Shown: positions 31,531 through 39,532 of the stretch, in pieces
Numbering within the stretch: position 1 is the first letter of the stretch
Layout: the number at the start of each line of letters is the position of its first letter
DNA from: JAOZTV01 sp965371805
Lineage (GTDB): Bacteria; Acidobacteriota; Aminicenantia; UBA2199
Assembly: GCA_965371805.1 (NCBI GenBank)
Contig: CBDUZW010000029.1
Coordinates: 1-52,910, forward strand
Length of the DNA: 52,910 bases
Reading direction: 5' to 3'
Notes under the pieces: model-generated
The model's database searches: none
What the model saw: the letters and a program-made list of their open reading frames with translations, nothing else
What the model was told of the DNA's origin: nothing
Made by a program: the position numbers and the translations under genes

Positions 31531-31607
31531 TCGAATGTATTTACGCTTTATCGAAAGTATTATTTATTTATTAAATAAATCTGATATATTGAGTTTGGAG
31601 GTTTAAT
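31531..31607 (+). promoter_or_regulatory. Leader B, copy 4 (before the PD40 gene)
   Basis: TCGAATGTATTTACGCTTTA at 31531, TCGAAAGTATTATTTATTTA at 31551, TGATATATT at 31582 and GGAGG before ATG 31608. This copy has the clearest direct repeat. Confidence 0.62.
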
Positions 31608-32621
31608 ATGAAAATTAAAAAGAATTTATTTACACTGTTTATCGTACTAATATTTATGTCTCTACTGAATATTCAACTTAATGCTGCAGACAGCAAGGTT
31701 GTATTAACTGATTTATATGGAGACTATCTTGGACAAACGCCTCCCGGCGATACGCCTGTAGTCTTTGCCCCGGGTTTCATTTCAAGAAAAAGTCTTGAGC
31801 ATGGCCCTGCGATTTTTTCCCATGATGGCAACGAAGTTTACTGGTGTTCCCGCAAATCAGCTAGAGAATGGCAAAAAACAAATTTATGGTCTATGAAAAG
31901 AATAAACAATCGCTGGACAAAACCTCAAAAACTATCCCCTTTTGGTGTAGATGTAGCCTGGATGGATCCATTTTTATCAATGGATGGGAAGAGGCTTTAT
32001 TTCTCAGCTGATTCAAATACAATTAAAGAAAAAGGAATGAGTGCTTCTGAAAATAGAGATATATGGTTTGTTGAGAAACAAAATAATGGATGGAGCAAAC
32101 CTCAAAAAATAAGTCCGGTTATCAACCGGATTAATGGGCAGTGCCAAGCAACACTGACCCATGATGGGACAGTTTATTTTTTAGAATATAAAGGTGAAGG
32201 AAAAAATTGGAAGTGTGAAATACTAAAGTCAAAGTTAAAAAATGAAAATTATCTCCAGCCAGTGGCTTTGCCTGCAGGTATTAACTCAACATTAATACAA
32301 ACATCAAAAAGTTGGACCCCTTTCATAGCCCCGGATGATAGTTATTTGATTTTTTCTTCATCCAGACAGCGTAAATACAGAGATATATATATCAGTTTTC
32401 ATGATATCCCTAATGATACATGGTCTGAACCGATTAGTATGGGAAAGTCCATAAATACAGAGACTCAGGAATCTTATCCATCAGTAAGTCCGGATGGAAA
32501 ATTCTTGTTTTTTACCCGTTATAATTATAATAATAAAAGTATGGATGTATACTGGGTAAGTGCCAAGGTTATTGATAAATTAAGGAAAAAAAGTAAATTA
32601 AAAAAAAATAAGTCAGATTAA
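31608..32621 (+). CDS. Exported PD40 (WD40-like) beta-propeller protein
   Basis: The 337-residue protein has a signal peptide (MKIKKNLFTLFIVLIFMSLL) and the PD40 opening TDLYGDYLGQTPPGDTPVVFAPGF. Blades carry FSHDGNEVYWCSR, LSMDGKRLYFSAD, LTHDGTVYFLEY, IAPDDSYLIFSSS and VSPDGKFLFFTRYN. It matches the C-terminal half of the double propeller at 22953. These TolB-like propellers mediate binding outside the cell. It is followed after 20 bases by a hydrolase, mirroring the propeller-hydrolase pairs at 22953/24972 and 26642/27658. Confidence 0.88.
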   Translation: MKIKKNLFTLFIVLIFMSLLNIQLNAADSKVVLTDLYGDYLGQTPPGDTPVVFAPGFISRKSLEHGPAIFSHDGNEVYWCSRKSAREWQKTNLWSMKRINNRWTKPQKLSPFGVDVAWMDPFLSMDGKRLYFSADSNTIKEKGMSASENRDIWFVEKQNNGWSKPQKISPVINRINGQCQATLTHDGTVYFLEYKGEGKNWKCEILKSKLKNENYLQPVALPAGINSTLIQTSKSWTPFIAPDDSYLIFSSSRQRKYRDIYISFHDIPNDTWSEPISMGKSINTETQESYPSVSPDGKFLFFTRYNYNNKSMDVYWVSAKVIDKLRKKSKLKKNKSD

Positions 32622-32641
32622 CTGACTAAAGGAGATTGATT

Positions 32642-33661
32642 ATGAGTAAATATGTATTAATTATTTTTTTCGTTGTATCCATGTGTTCTGCAATTTTAGC
32701 AGAAAAAGTTATTTCCTGGAATGAGTTTGACAAGAAGGTTGATCAACTCATTGAGGCAAAGAAAAACACCGAGGCTATAACATTACTAAAAGAAAGCATT
32801 AAGATTTACCCCAAAAAAGAGTTTGAAATATATACAAACTTAGTCATTCTATACAAAAGAGCGGGAGAAATTAAAAATTCGATTGATATGATGTCTGAAG
32901 CTAATGGTAAGGGATATTATTTCTGGTTCATGCCAAGACAGGAGGCTTATAATAATTTCAGAAGAGAAGAGTGGTTCAAAAAAGCCTTGAGTGTAAATAA
33001 TGCACTAAGGGATAAAGCCCAGAAACTAGTAAAACCAACCTACAAGGTGGTCCTTCCAAAAGCCTATGATGCAAAAAAAAAGTATCCCTTAATATTTATC
33101 ATGCATGGGGGCAATCAGAGTATTGAAAAATCTCAAGGAAGATGGAAATCTGATGAGCTCTATAAGAATAATATAGTAGCCTTCGTACAGTCTGGATGGA
33201 CTGTTGCTACCAATTCCTTCAGATGGAATTTATCTGGATTTGACTATTTTCATGAGGGAACTGCTATTGATGAAGTAAAAGCATTATATAAAGAAATTTT
33301 AGCAAAATATCCTGTAAATATCGAAAAAATTGTACTGGTAGGATTTTCACAAGGTGCTTCACTTGCTATGAATATGACCATCTATAACGACATTAAATGT
33401 CTTGGAGTTTTAGCAGGCTGTCCATTTAATGATGATATTGATGAGAAACATTCTTTGAATTTAAAAAAACGGGATGTCCGGTTTTTTGTATTTACAGGAG
33501 ACAAAGACCGGCAATTTCAAAAAACTGTAAAAAACATGGATATATTAAAAAAATCAGGTTTAAAGACCGTACTGAAGATTAATAAAGGGTTGGGACATCA
33601 GTTTTCTCCAGATATAGAAAGTGATATAAAAAAAGCACTGACATTAATACTTGAAAAATAA
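32642..33661 (+). CDS. Exported alpha/beta hydrolase (phospholipase/carboxylesterase-like) with N-terminal TPR
   Basis: The 339-residue protein has a signal peptide (MSKYVLIIFFVVSMCSAILA). TPR-like helices follow at about 25-95 (ITLLKESIKIYPKKEFEIYTNLVILYKRAGE). The hydrolase domain has the oxyanion region IFIMHGGNQS, the nucleophile VGFSQGAS (Ser236), Asp in FTGDKDRQF and His in GLGHQFSPD. The full triad suggests an active esterase or peptidase. The ATG behind GGAGATTGATT is preferred to a TTG two codons upstream. It has the reverse domain order of the esterase at 24972. Confidence 0.87.
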   Translation: MSKYVLIIFFVVSMCSAILAEKVISWNEFDKKVDQLIEAKKNTEAITLLKESIKIYPKKEFEIYTNLVILYKRAGEIKNSIDMMSEANGKGYYFWFMPRQEAYNNFRREEWFKKALSVNNALRDKAQKLVKPTYKVVLPKAYDAKKKYPLIFIMHGGNQSIEKSQGRWKSDELYKNNIVAFVQSGWTVATNSFRWNLSGFDYFHEGTAIDEVKALYKEILAKYPVNIEKIVLVGFSQGASLAMNMTIYNDIKCLGVLAGCPFNDDIDEKHSLNLKKRDVRFFVFTGDKDRQFQKTVKNMDILKKSGLKTVLKINKGLGHQFSPDIESDIKKALTLILEK

Positions 33662-33684
33662 AATATAAACTTTCTTTTTGATAG

Positions 33685-33708
33685 GGCACTTAAATTTATT
33701 TAAGTGTC
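33685..33708 (+). terminator. Stem-loop after the PD40-hydrolase operon
   Basis: GGCACTTAAA and TTTAAGTGTC pair over ten positions (one G-T) around a four-base loop, 24 bases after the stop. TTTGTC and ATCTTT follow, so the T-tract is imperfect. A Rho-independent terminator is likely. Confidence 0.6.
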
Positions 33709-33825
33709 TTTGTCATCTTTACTACGTTGATCGCATATCAATATTTTTTAGAAAATTTATTAACAGATTTTTTTTAAACAAAAAGATCCACATTGTGAGA
33801 TAATATATAAAAAAAAGGAGAAACC

Positions 33826-34323
33826 ATGAAAAAAATTATTATTGTATTATTGATTGTAACTATGAGTAGTATATTTTTATTATCCCAAAAACAAGTTGTT
33901 CAGGAACAGGATATTCTGAAAGATAAGGAACTGATAAAACAAGTTATTCAAAAAGCTTATGTTGATGGATTATGTAATAATGCAGATGTTAAAGCTATTA
34001 ATCGAGGTTTTCATCCCGGGTTTAATTTATTGGGAGTTGGGAAAGGTAATACTATGTGGAAATACCCAATATATAGTTGGGTTGAAAGTGCAATAGACGG
34101 GAAAAAAAATAAACATAAATACTCTTTTCAAGATAAGCTTACAACCATTAAATTTAAGTTTGTTGATGTGACAGGAAATGCCGCTGTAGCCAAAATTGAT
34201 TTTTACGAAGGAGATAAGAAGAAATTTGTTGATTATTTATCGCTATTGAAATTTAAAGATGGATGGAAATTAGTGACTAAAACTTTTTATAAACTTCCCG
34301 CGAAGAAAAATAAGAATAAATAA
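33826..34323 (+). CDS. Exported NTF2-like (lumazine-binding-like) protein
   Basis: The 165-residue protein has a signal peptide (MKKIIIVLLIVTMSSIFLLS). An NTF2-like cone follows: IKQVIQKAYVDGLCNNADVKAINRGFHPGFNLLGVGKGNTMWKYPI and AAVAKIDFYEGDKKKFVDYLSLLKFKDGWKLVTKTFYK, as in the putative lumazine-binding group. Such proteins may bind small ligands or be isomerases; the role here is open. AAAGGAG precedes the ATG. It is a single gene after the terminator. Confidence 0.8.
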   Translation: MKKIIIVLLIVTMSSIFLLSQKQVVQEQDILKDKELIKQVIQKAYVDGLCNNADVKAINRGFHPGFNLLGVGKGNTMWKYPIYSWVESAIDGKKNKHKYSFQDKLTTIKFKFVDVTGNAAVAKIDFYEGDKKKFVDYLSLLKFKDGWKLVTKTFYKLPAKKNKNK

Positions 34324-34350
34324 TTAACTGTTTATTAAGCCGCAAATACG

Positions 34351-34370
34351 TAAGCGTCGATTGACGCTTA
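34351..34370. other. Short hairpin after the NTF2-like gene
   Basis: TAAGCGTC and GACGCTTA are perfect 8-bp arms around GATT. No T-run follows in either direction, so it may be a weak terminator or the edge of the adjacent glycosyltransferase remnant. Confidence 0.5.
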
Positions 34371-34378
34371 CAATAATA

Positions 34379-34555
34379 TTAAGTGTCACCGGTTGAGCAA
34401 TTATCAGCAACAATAATTTCAATCTTGTCTTTGCCACCATGATAAGAGGATTGAGCTTCAGAGATACTTTTCAGCAACCGTCCAATATATTTCCCCTCAT
34501 TATAAGCAGGAATTATACAGGATATATGAGGCATATTATTCTTAGTTTTTTCCAT
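34379..34555 (-). pseudogene. N-terminal remnant of a family 2 glycosyltransferase
   Basis: The minus strand encodes 58 residues with the GT2 opening ISCIIPAYNEGKYIGRLLKS and the nucleotide-sugar strand IEIIVADNCSTGDT, then a stop. A full GT-A domain needs 200 or more residues. The remnant has its ATG but is cut right after DNCSTGDT, near the hairpin at 34351. Confidence 0.85.
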
Positions 34556-34656
34556 CATCCAACTTTACCAATATTTCAATTTAGAGTCAAACTTACTGTT
34601 AAAAGTTAATTATAGGGCTTTGTTCCGGGTGGTAATCATTTAAATTAGAGTTCAAT

Positions 34657-35121
34657 TTAAATAAACTGATATATAAAAAATCCAATAAATAAAAGTAAAA
34701 ATATGATAATTAGAAGACAGCCTACAGGTGACCATATTTTATCTTTTTTTTCTGAAACCGATTGAATCCTTTCAGGTGAACTGTATACTATGGATTTGTT
34801 TATAGAGTTTTCGAGTTCAACTGATGCGCCCGGTTCTTCCAGCATGCTTACAATAATATCAGCATCGGACCTTGAAATATTTTTTTTTATATAAGATGGG
34901 ACAGTATCAGTTAAATCTTTCGATTCCTTTAAACCTAAATGAGTAATTTTACGGATTGTTTTTATAACATGGATCAATTTTGGTCCATGAGCGGTTAATT
35001 TAACATCTACAATTTCATTAAGATCAGTAGGCTTTTCAATATTTTCAACACTACAAAACTCACACACAGAAGTTCCAACAGAAAGAGGAGCTCCACATCC
35101 ACCACATTTTCTTATAGCCAT
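34657..35121 (-). CDS. Zinc-ribbon, L7/L12-C-terminal-like domain, tail-anchored protein
   Basis: The 154-residue protein has an N-terminal zinc ribbon (CGGCGAPLSVGTSVCEFC, residues 5-22). A domain like the C-terminal part of ribosomal protein L7/L12 follows (about 38-105: VDVKLTAHGPKLIHVIKTIRKITHLGLKESKDLTDTVPSYIKKNIS, then ADIIVSMLEEPGASVELE). It ends in one transmembrane helix (CLLIIIFLLLFIGFFIYQFI). In L7/L12 this fold recruits translation factors. Here it is at the membrane, with the soluble part probably cytoplasmic. Similar unassigned proteins occur in many bacteria. Confidence 0.75.
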   Translation of the reverse strand: MAIRKCGGCGAPLSVGTSVCEFCSVENIEKPTDLNEIVDVKLTAHGPKLIHVIKTIRKITHLGLKESKDLTDTVPSYIKKNISRSDADIIVSMLEEPGASVELENSINKSIVYSSPERIQSVSEKKDKIWSPVGCLLIIIFLLLFIGFFIYQFI

Positions 35122-35454
35122 CTATTCCACCTGGTATCCTATAGTATAATAAAAAAATTGTTCTTTATATTAAATATAATACTAAAAAACTATAATTTTT
35201 TCAAGCTTTCTCTATCGTTTATATTCTTTATAAAAAAAATTAAAGTAACATAAGAGTTGAAAATAAAACCGTAATTGACCTAATCCAGAGTTTTACTTTA
35301 TTCCTTTTTTATATTCACCAAGCACGATATTGCTTATATTAATATTTAATCCAAATTATAGTTTACAGATCAAATTAAAATTATTTAATATATATTTTAA
35401 AAAAAAATTTAAGTTTTTTTAAAATATTCCGATATATAAAAGGAGGAGTGCCAT
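35122..35454. other. AT-rich divergent intergenic region
   Basis: These 333 bases separate two divergent genes and hold both ribosome sites (AGGTGGAAT on the minus strand, AGGAGG on the plus strand) and A/T runs. I see no convincing palindrome, repeat or coding remnant. Confidence 0.5.
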
Positions 35455-36189
35455 ATGTCTATGATATCTCCATTAAATAGTATAAATGGATATACTTCTG
35501 AATTATTTAAAAGCCAAAAAGATTCTTTTGGGAAAAATAACGAGTCTCTAATTGCTTCATATTATACATCAACGGCAAATAGCATAAATGGATATGCTTC
35601 TGACTTATTTAAAAGCCAAAAAGATTCTTTTGAGAAAAATAACATGTCTCTAATTGCTTCACAAAATACATTAACTGAAATTACAGCAATGGCATCGGAT
35701 ATAAGTGCAATGAGCCAGGATCTAAAAAAAACAAGAGACCAGGATGCAATAAACGGTTTTCAATTAGCAATGCAGACGATTGCATCAAATCCACAAAAGG
35801 GTGCAGAATTTATCGCAGTTGCAAATAATATCCAGAACGAAGACAGTGAAACATTTAAAAAAATATTTTCTTCCATTAATGATTTAAATGAAAAGGGTTC
35901 AAAAAATTATATTTCACATTTTATGTCAACAATTAGCGACACTTATAAAACTTATGGGATAGGGGTAACACAAAACTTAGTGGACTCGGTTGATTCAATA
36001 GCAGGGAGAGAGTGGGAAAGTTCTGCTAATTTAAGATCCACATTAAGTAACTTTTTCAACATTTTCAATAGCTTAAAAAATTCAGTAGTTGATACAGATC
36101 AAATGGAATCAGCAGCAAAAGATCTTTCAAATAGAATTAAAACAGAAGAAAACGTAAATAACATCAACAATTTAATGTCATATCCCTGA
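35455..36189 (+). CDS. Uncharacterised helical protein with a tandem 35-residue repeat
   Basis: The 244-residue protein starts behind AGGAGG. Residues about 8-40 and 43-75 are two near-identical repeats (SINGYTSELFKSQKDSFGKN... and SINGYASDLFKSQKDSFEKN...), 105 bases apart in the DNA. The rest is helical and Ser/Asn/Gln-rich (AMASDISAMSQDLKKTRDQD, LQ AMQTIASNP), without a signal peptide or cysteine. The pattern recalls secreted flagellin- or effector-like helical proteins, but I recognise no family. Confidence 0.6.
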   Translation: MSMISPLNSINGYTSELFKSQKDSFGKNNESLIASYYTSTANSINGYASDLFKSQKDSFEKNNMSLIASQNTLTEITAMASDISAMSQDLKKTRDQDAINGFQLAMQTIASNPQKGAEFIAVANNIQNEDSETFKKIFSSINDLNEKGSKNYISHFMSTISDTYKTYGIGVTQNLVDSVDSIAGREWESSANLRSTLSNFFNIFNSLKNSVVDTDQMESAAKDLSNRIKTEENVNNINNLMSYP

Positions 36190-36208
36190 CATAACAATCA
36201 ATAAATAA

Positions 36209-36313
36209 TTAATTCTTTATATAATCTTTTATTTTATCAATTGTTTTTTCTTTATTTAGCCATATAGGCGAAATCTGTGCCAACCCGACCTTAAGTTCAT
36301 TTAAGTTATTCAT
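36209..36313 (-). pseudogene. N-terminal remnant of a nitrilase-family (carbon-nitrogen hydrolase) gene
   Basis: Thirty-four codons on the minus strand read MNNLNELKVGLAQISPIWLN, then KEKTIDKIKDYIKN and stop. KVGLAQISPIWLNKEKT is the classic first strand and helix of nitrilases. The catalytic Glu-Lys-Cys part is absent. It lies 21 bases after the cupin gene and was probably co-transcribed with it. Confidence 0.8.
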
Positions 36314-36334
36314 TTTTTTACATATATCCAGGAT

Positions 36335-36655
36335 TTAATTTTTAACATCTTCTATCAATATTAACCTGACAACGCCATCAACAGCTTTGGATTTATGACG
36401 GTATTTTTCTCCATCAGGAATAAATAATCCATCTCCTGCAGATAATCGTTCAATTCTTCCATCTACATTTGTTTCAAGTTGACCTTCCAGAATATAACCA
36501 ATATGTCCCTCTTCACACCAGTTTGCCTCACCGGATTCAGGAGTGATCTCAACAATACGTATTTGCTTCCCATCCTGCATGAATCGCTTTACTCGCATTC
36601 CCGCAGATTTATTATCCCAGGCAATATTTTTAAAATCAATTTTAATTGAATCCAT
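36335..36655 (-). CDS. Single-domain cupin protein
   Basis: The 106-residue protein is a small beta-barrel cupin: EANWCEEGHIGYILEGQLETNVDG (motif 1 with a reduced set of His ligands) and LSAGDGLFIPDGEKYRHKSKAVD (motif 2 with PDGEKYRH). It may bind a metal or small molecule; catalysis is unproven. AAGGGGC stands before the ATG. It forms a pair with the nitrilase remnant downstream. Confidence 0.85.
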   Translation of the reverse strand: MDSIKIDFKNIAWDNKSAGMRVKRFMQDGKQIRIVEITPESGEANWCEEGHIGYILEGQLETNVDGRIERLSAGDGLFIPDGEKYRHKSKAVDGVVRLILIEDVKN

Positions 36656-36744
36656 TATTCAGCCCCTTATTATGATTTGTTTAATCTCATATTTGAGCAT
36701 AAATGAGATAAATTTTCAAGAATGGTTCGGGCTGTTTATTGTAT

Positions 36745-37761
36745 TTAATTTAATTTTATCCTATTTAGCTCCCACTCTTCTTCAATATCGGTCAAATAAT
36801 AATAATTATTATTTATGAACAGATAATTTGTTATAGGGCTAGGTCTGATTGCTTCTATTCTTGCATTTGGCAACATAAGCGTTTTTTCTGTTTCTCCGTT
36901 ATTATTTAAGATAATAAACTCCGCTTTCCCATCCTTAATTTTACTGGTCTGAACAAATATTTTTTGATTAGAAATTGAAAAGTTATCAATTGAAGGGAGA
37001 TAATCTAAAAAATATACCATATCTCTGATCCTGTCTGGAGCTTCCTTAAAAGCAGGCTGAATTTTGAACCACTCTAATTTTTCTTTTTTATACGCTTTAT
37101 CAATTTTAATTTTTTTATAATCCTTTTTGATTGTTTTTATTTTATTGCCACTCAAATCATAAATATCAATTATAAAATCCTTTAATTGATCAAATACATA
37201 TAGTTTTTTATCTGAACACCAAATGTTTGTACTTAATAATGGGTATGCAATCTTGCCTTTTCCCTGGTCATTCAGAAGTGTAGAGCTATATATGACTTTT
37301 ACCATTTTCAGGTTTTTGTCACATAAATTTACATTTATGGTAGAGCTGCCATCTTTTTTTCTTAAAAATTTTGTTACAGCAAAATTTTCTCCAAATGGTA
37401 AAATGTTAAAAGCAAAAAACGGGATCTTCAATTCTTTTATATATTTTCCGTTTTTTTGAAAATAAACCATTTTATTATGAGAATTTACTATTAATTGGTT
37501 ACCATTTAATGCCATAGTTAGTGGTACATCTGATGAGGCCAATAATTCACCAGGTCCCTCTCCTCTTTTACCAAATTCATATAATAATTTATAATCTTTC
37601 ATAGAATAAACAAAAACCTTATATCCATCCAACACAAAAAGTCTTTCTCCATCACTTTTTAATATACTTGGATTTGTTAATTCAGATAATACAGTTAGTT
37701 TTTCTCCATTCATAACTAAGAACAATAAAATCATAGACAAAAAAACCAGTAATTTTTTCAT
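36745..37761 (-). CDS. Exported 6-bladed beta-propeller protein, paralogue 2
   Basis: The 338-residue protein has a signal peptide (MKKLLVFLSMILLFLVMNG). Its blades match the protein at 21465: VFVYSMKDYKLLYEFGKRGEGPGELL, LPSIDNFSISNQKIFVQTSK, and a C-terminal DIEEEWELNRIKLN. AAGGAG precedes the ATG. It lies outside the main paralogue island and has no leader A or B; instead a large palindrome lies in its 5' region. Confidence 0.82.
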   Translation of the reverse strand: MKKLLVFLSMILLFLVMNGEKLTVLSELTNPSILKSDGERLFVLDGYKVFVYSMKDYKLLYEFGKRGEGPGELLASSDVPLTMALNGNQLIVNSHNKMVYFQKNGKYIKELKIPFFAFNILPFGENFAVTKFLRKKDGSSTINVNLCDKNLKMVKVIYSSTLLNDQGKGKIAYPLLSTNIWCSDKKLYVFDQLKDFIIDIYDLSGNKIKTIKKDYKKIKIDKAYKKEKLEWFKIQPAFKEAPDRIRDMVYFLDYLPSIDNFSISNQKIFVQTSKIKDGKAEFIILNNNGETEKTLMLPNARIEAIRPSPITNYLFINNNYYYLTDIEEEWELNRIKLN

Positions 37762-37781
37762 TTATATCTCCTTTTGTAATT

Positions 37782-37811
37782 ATATAGTTTAATTATAATA
37801 TTAAACTATAT
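37782..37811. promoter_or_regulatory. Large AT-rich palindrome before the 6-bladed propeller gene
   Basis: ATATAGTTTAA and TTAAACTATAT are perfect 11-bp arms around an 8-base centre, about 20 bases upstream of the start codon at 37761. It could be an operator or an mRNA hairpin near the ribosome site. Confidence 0.55.
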
Positions 37812-37995
37812 CTTATAACGTTTGATAAATTATTAAAGTTGCAAATTTATATTTTTTTTACATCTAAATAGATTTTTCAAGCATTATGGCTAAATGTTTC
37901 TATCACTAATAAGCTTAAAAAGAGATAAAATGGAAGTTTTTTATAATCTTTATTCATGTTAAAATATAATATAGAAAAATCAGAAGGAATTATAT

Positions 37996-38877
37996 GTGAA
38001 AATCAGGAGTATTATTTATTTGATAGTATATGCACTGCTCGTTGCAATGGGGCATATTTTACAAAAAATGGTTCTTAATCAGGATGTGGATAAATTTGTA
38101 TTTGCATTTTTACGGATTTGCGTAGGATTTATTATTATCACTGCCCTGGTCGTATATCGGAAACATAAACCTCTAAATATTATCAAGAGAAACTATAAAC
38201 ATTTTTTAGTTCTGGGTATTGGATTTTCTGGATTTGGAATTCTTCTAAAACTATGGGGAATTCAGCATACAACCGCTACTAATGCATCATTTATAATGGC
38301 TCTCTCATCCGCAGCAGTCATTCTTTTTGCATCTATTTTTTTAAAGGAAAAATCAGGTCGAAGTTTTTATACAATTGCCTTTATCATGATCTGCGGGATC
38401 TATCTGGTTTCAACAGGGGGTGAGCAATTAATTCCGAAAAAAGGAGATATAATTATTTTTTTCCTTGCCTTTCTCATTGGAGCAATGAGGGTTTATGGTA
38501 AAAATGTGTTAAAAACTCTCTCAGTTTTGGAAACGGCATTTGGCAGATCACTTTTTGGTGCTATTTTCCTGTTTATTCTTGTTTTAATTTTCTCTCCGGA
38601 TGGATTTTCCACTATTCCCAATTTTAAAGTTCTATTATTGGTTTTATCAAATGGGCTGACATTCAGTGGTAGTATTCTGTTTTTTTATAAGGCTCTTCAA
38701 GTTGAAGGGGCTTCAAATACGGGGATGTTTGCCCTGCTTGTACCTGTATTAACCTTGATGCTAGGCAATGTATTCTTAGGAGAAACAATTAATATGTATC
38801 AGATTATAGGCGGGATAATTATATTAACAGGATCATTTTTTATTTCAAAAATAAAAATAAAACAGGCTAATTTTTAA
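37996..38877 (+). CDS. EamA/DMT-family transporter
   Basis: The 293-residue membrane protein has ten predicted helices in two EamA repeats (first about 5-135, second about 145-290). Typical signatures are TTATNASFIMALSSAAVILFASIFLKEK and GASNTGMFALLVPVLTLMLGNVFLGETINMYQIIGGIIILTGSF. DMT transporters export or exchange metabolites such as amino acids. The start is GTG behind AAGGAATT. It is a single gene. Confidence 0.9.
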   Translation: MKIRSIIYLIVYALLVAMGHILQKMVLNQDVDKFVFAFLRICVGFIIITALVVYRKHKPLNIIKRNYKHFLVLGIGFSGFGILLKLWGIQHTTATNASFIMALSSAAVILFASIFLKEKSGRSFYTIAFIMICGIYLVSTGGEQLIPKKGDIIIFFLAFLIGAMRVYGKNVLKTLSVLETAFGRSLFGAIFLFILVLIFSPDGFSTIPNFKVLLLVLSNGLTFSGSILFFYKALQVEGASNTGMFALLVPVLTLMLGNVFLGETINMYQIIGGIIILTGSFFISKIKIKQANF

Positions 38878-39022
38878 GCCGGCCTGGATTAAGTGAGTGT
38901 TTTGACTAAAGAGGATAAATCTCATACTGCAACAGGATTGGCTCTTATTGAAAGAATCTTTTAATTTAGGCTAAAAAACTTGATTTAGGTTTAATAAAAA
39001 TGTATCATGGTTTCTGAAGAGA

Positions 39023-39532
39023 ATGGATAATTATATATTTATTATTTTTTTAATTTTGTTATTTTTTGGTATTACAGGTATTATTTTCTGGGCATATTCT
39101 GCAGAAAAAAAAAAGCGAGAAAAATTCCGGGACAGTTTTAAAAGCTTCAGTGAAAGGAAAAAAATTAAACAGGAAGATCTAAGGTCAGTTCCAAGAACTA
39201 ATTTACCAAACTTATTGAATATTAGTCTAACCTTAACTGATGAACCTTATTTTGGATTAAAAGCTCTTGCAATTGATATCTCTGAGACAGGTTTTTCGGT
39301 TCAGCCTGATTTTCCTTTAAGAAAACTTCCTGTAAATGCAATATTGAATAATATTCTTGTAAAGACTCCAATTAATAATTTTGTGATTGATAAAATCAAA
39401 ACTATTAGATATGAACATGAAATAAAAAAAAGATTATTAGCATTTGAGATACTTTCAATTGATGATAATCAGAAAAACAAACTATTGATATTTATGAACT
39501 ATCTTGATAAATATATTAATGATGATAGCTGA
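39023..39532 (+). CDS. Membrane-anchored PilZ-like protein
   Basis: The 169-residue protein has one N-terminal transmembrane helix (about 5-27). A PilZ-like domain (about 50-165) carries RSVPR at 54-58 and DISETG at 85-90, the RxxxR and DxSxxG c-di-GMP-binding motifs. If functional, it is a membrane receptor for c-di-GMP. There is no good ribosome site. The 3' end overlaps the HD-domain gene by 14 bases, suggesting joint function. Confidence 0.75.
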   Translation: MDNYIFIIFLILLFFGITGIIFWAYSAEKKKREKFRDSFKSFSERKKIKQEDLRSVPRTNLPNLLNISLTLTDEPYFGLKALAIDISETGFSVQPDFPLRKLPVNAILNNILVKTPINNFVIDKIKTIRYEHEIKKRLLAFEILSIDDNQKNKLLIFMNYLDKYINDDS

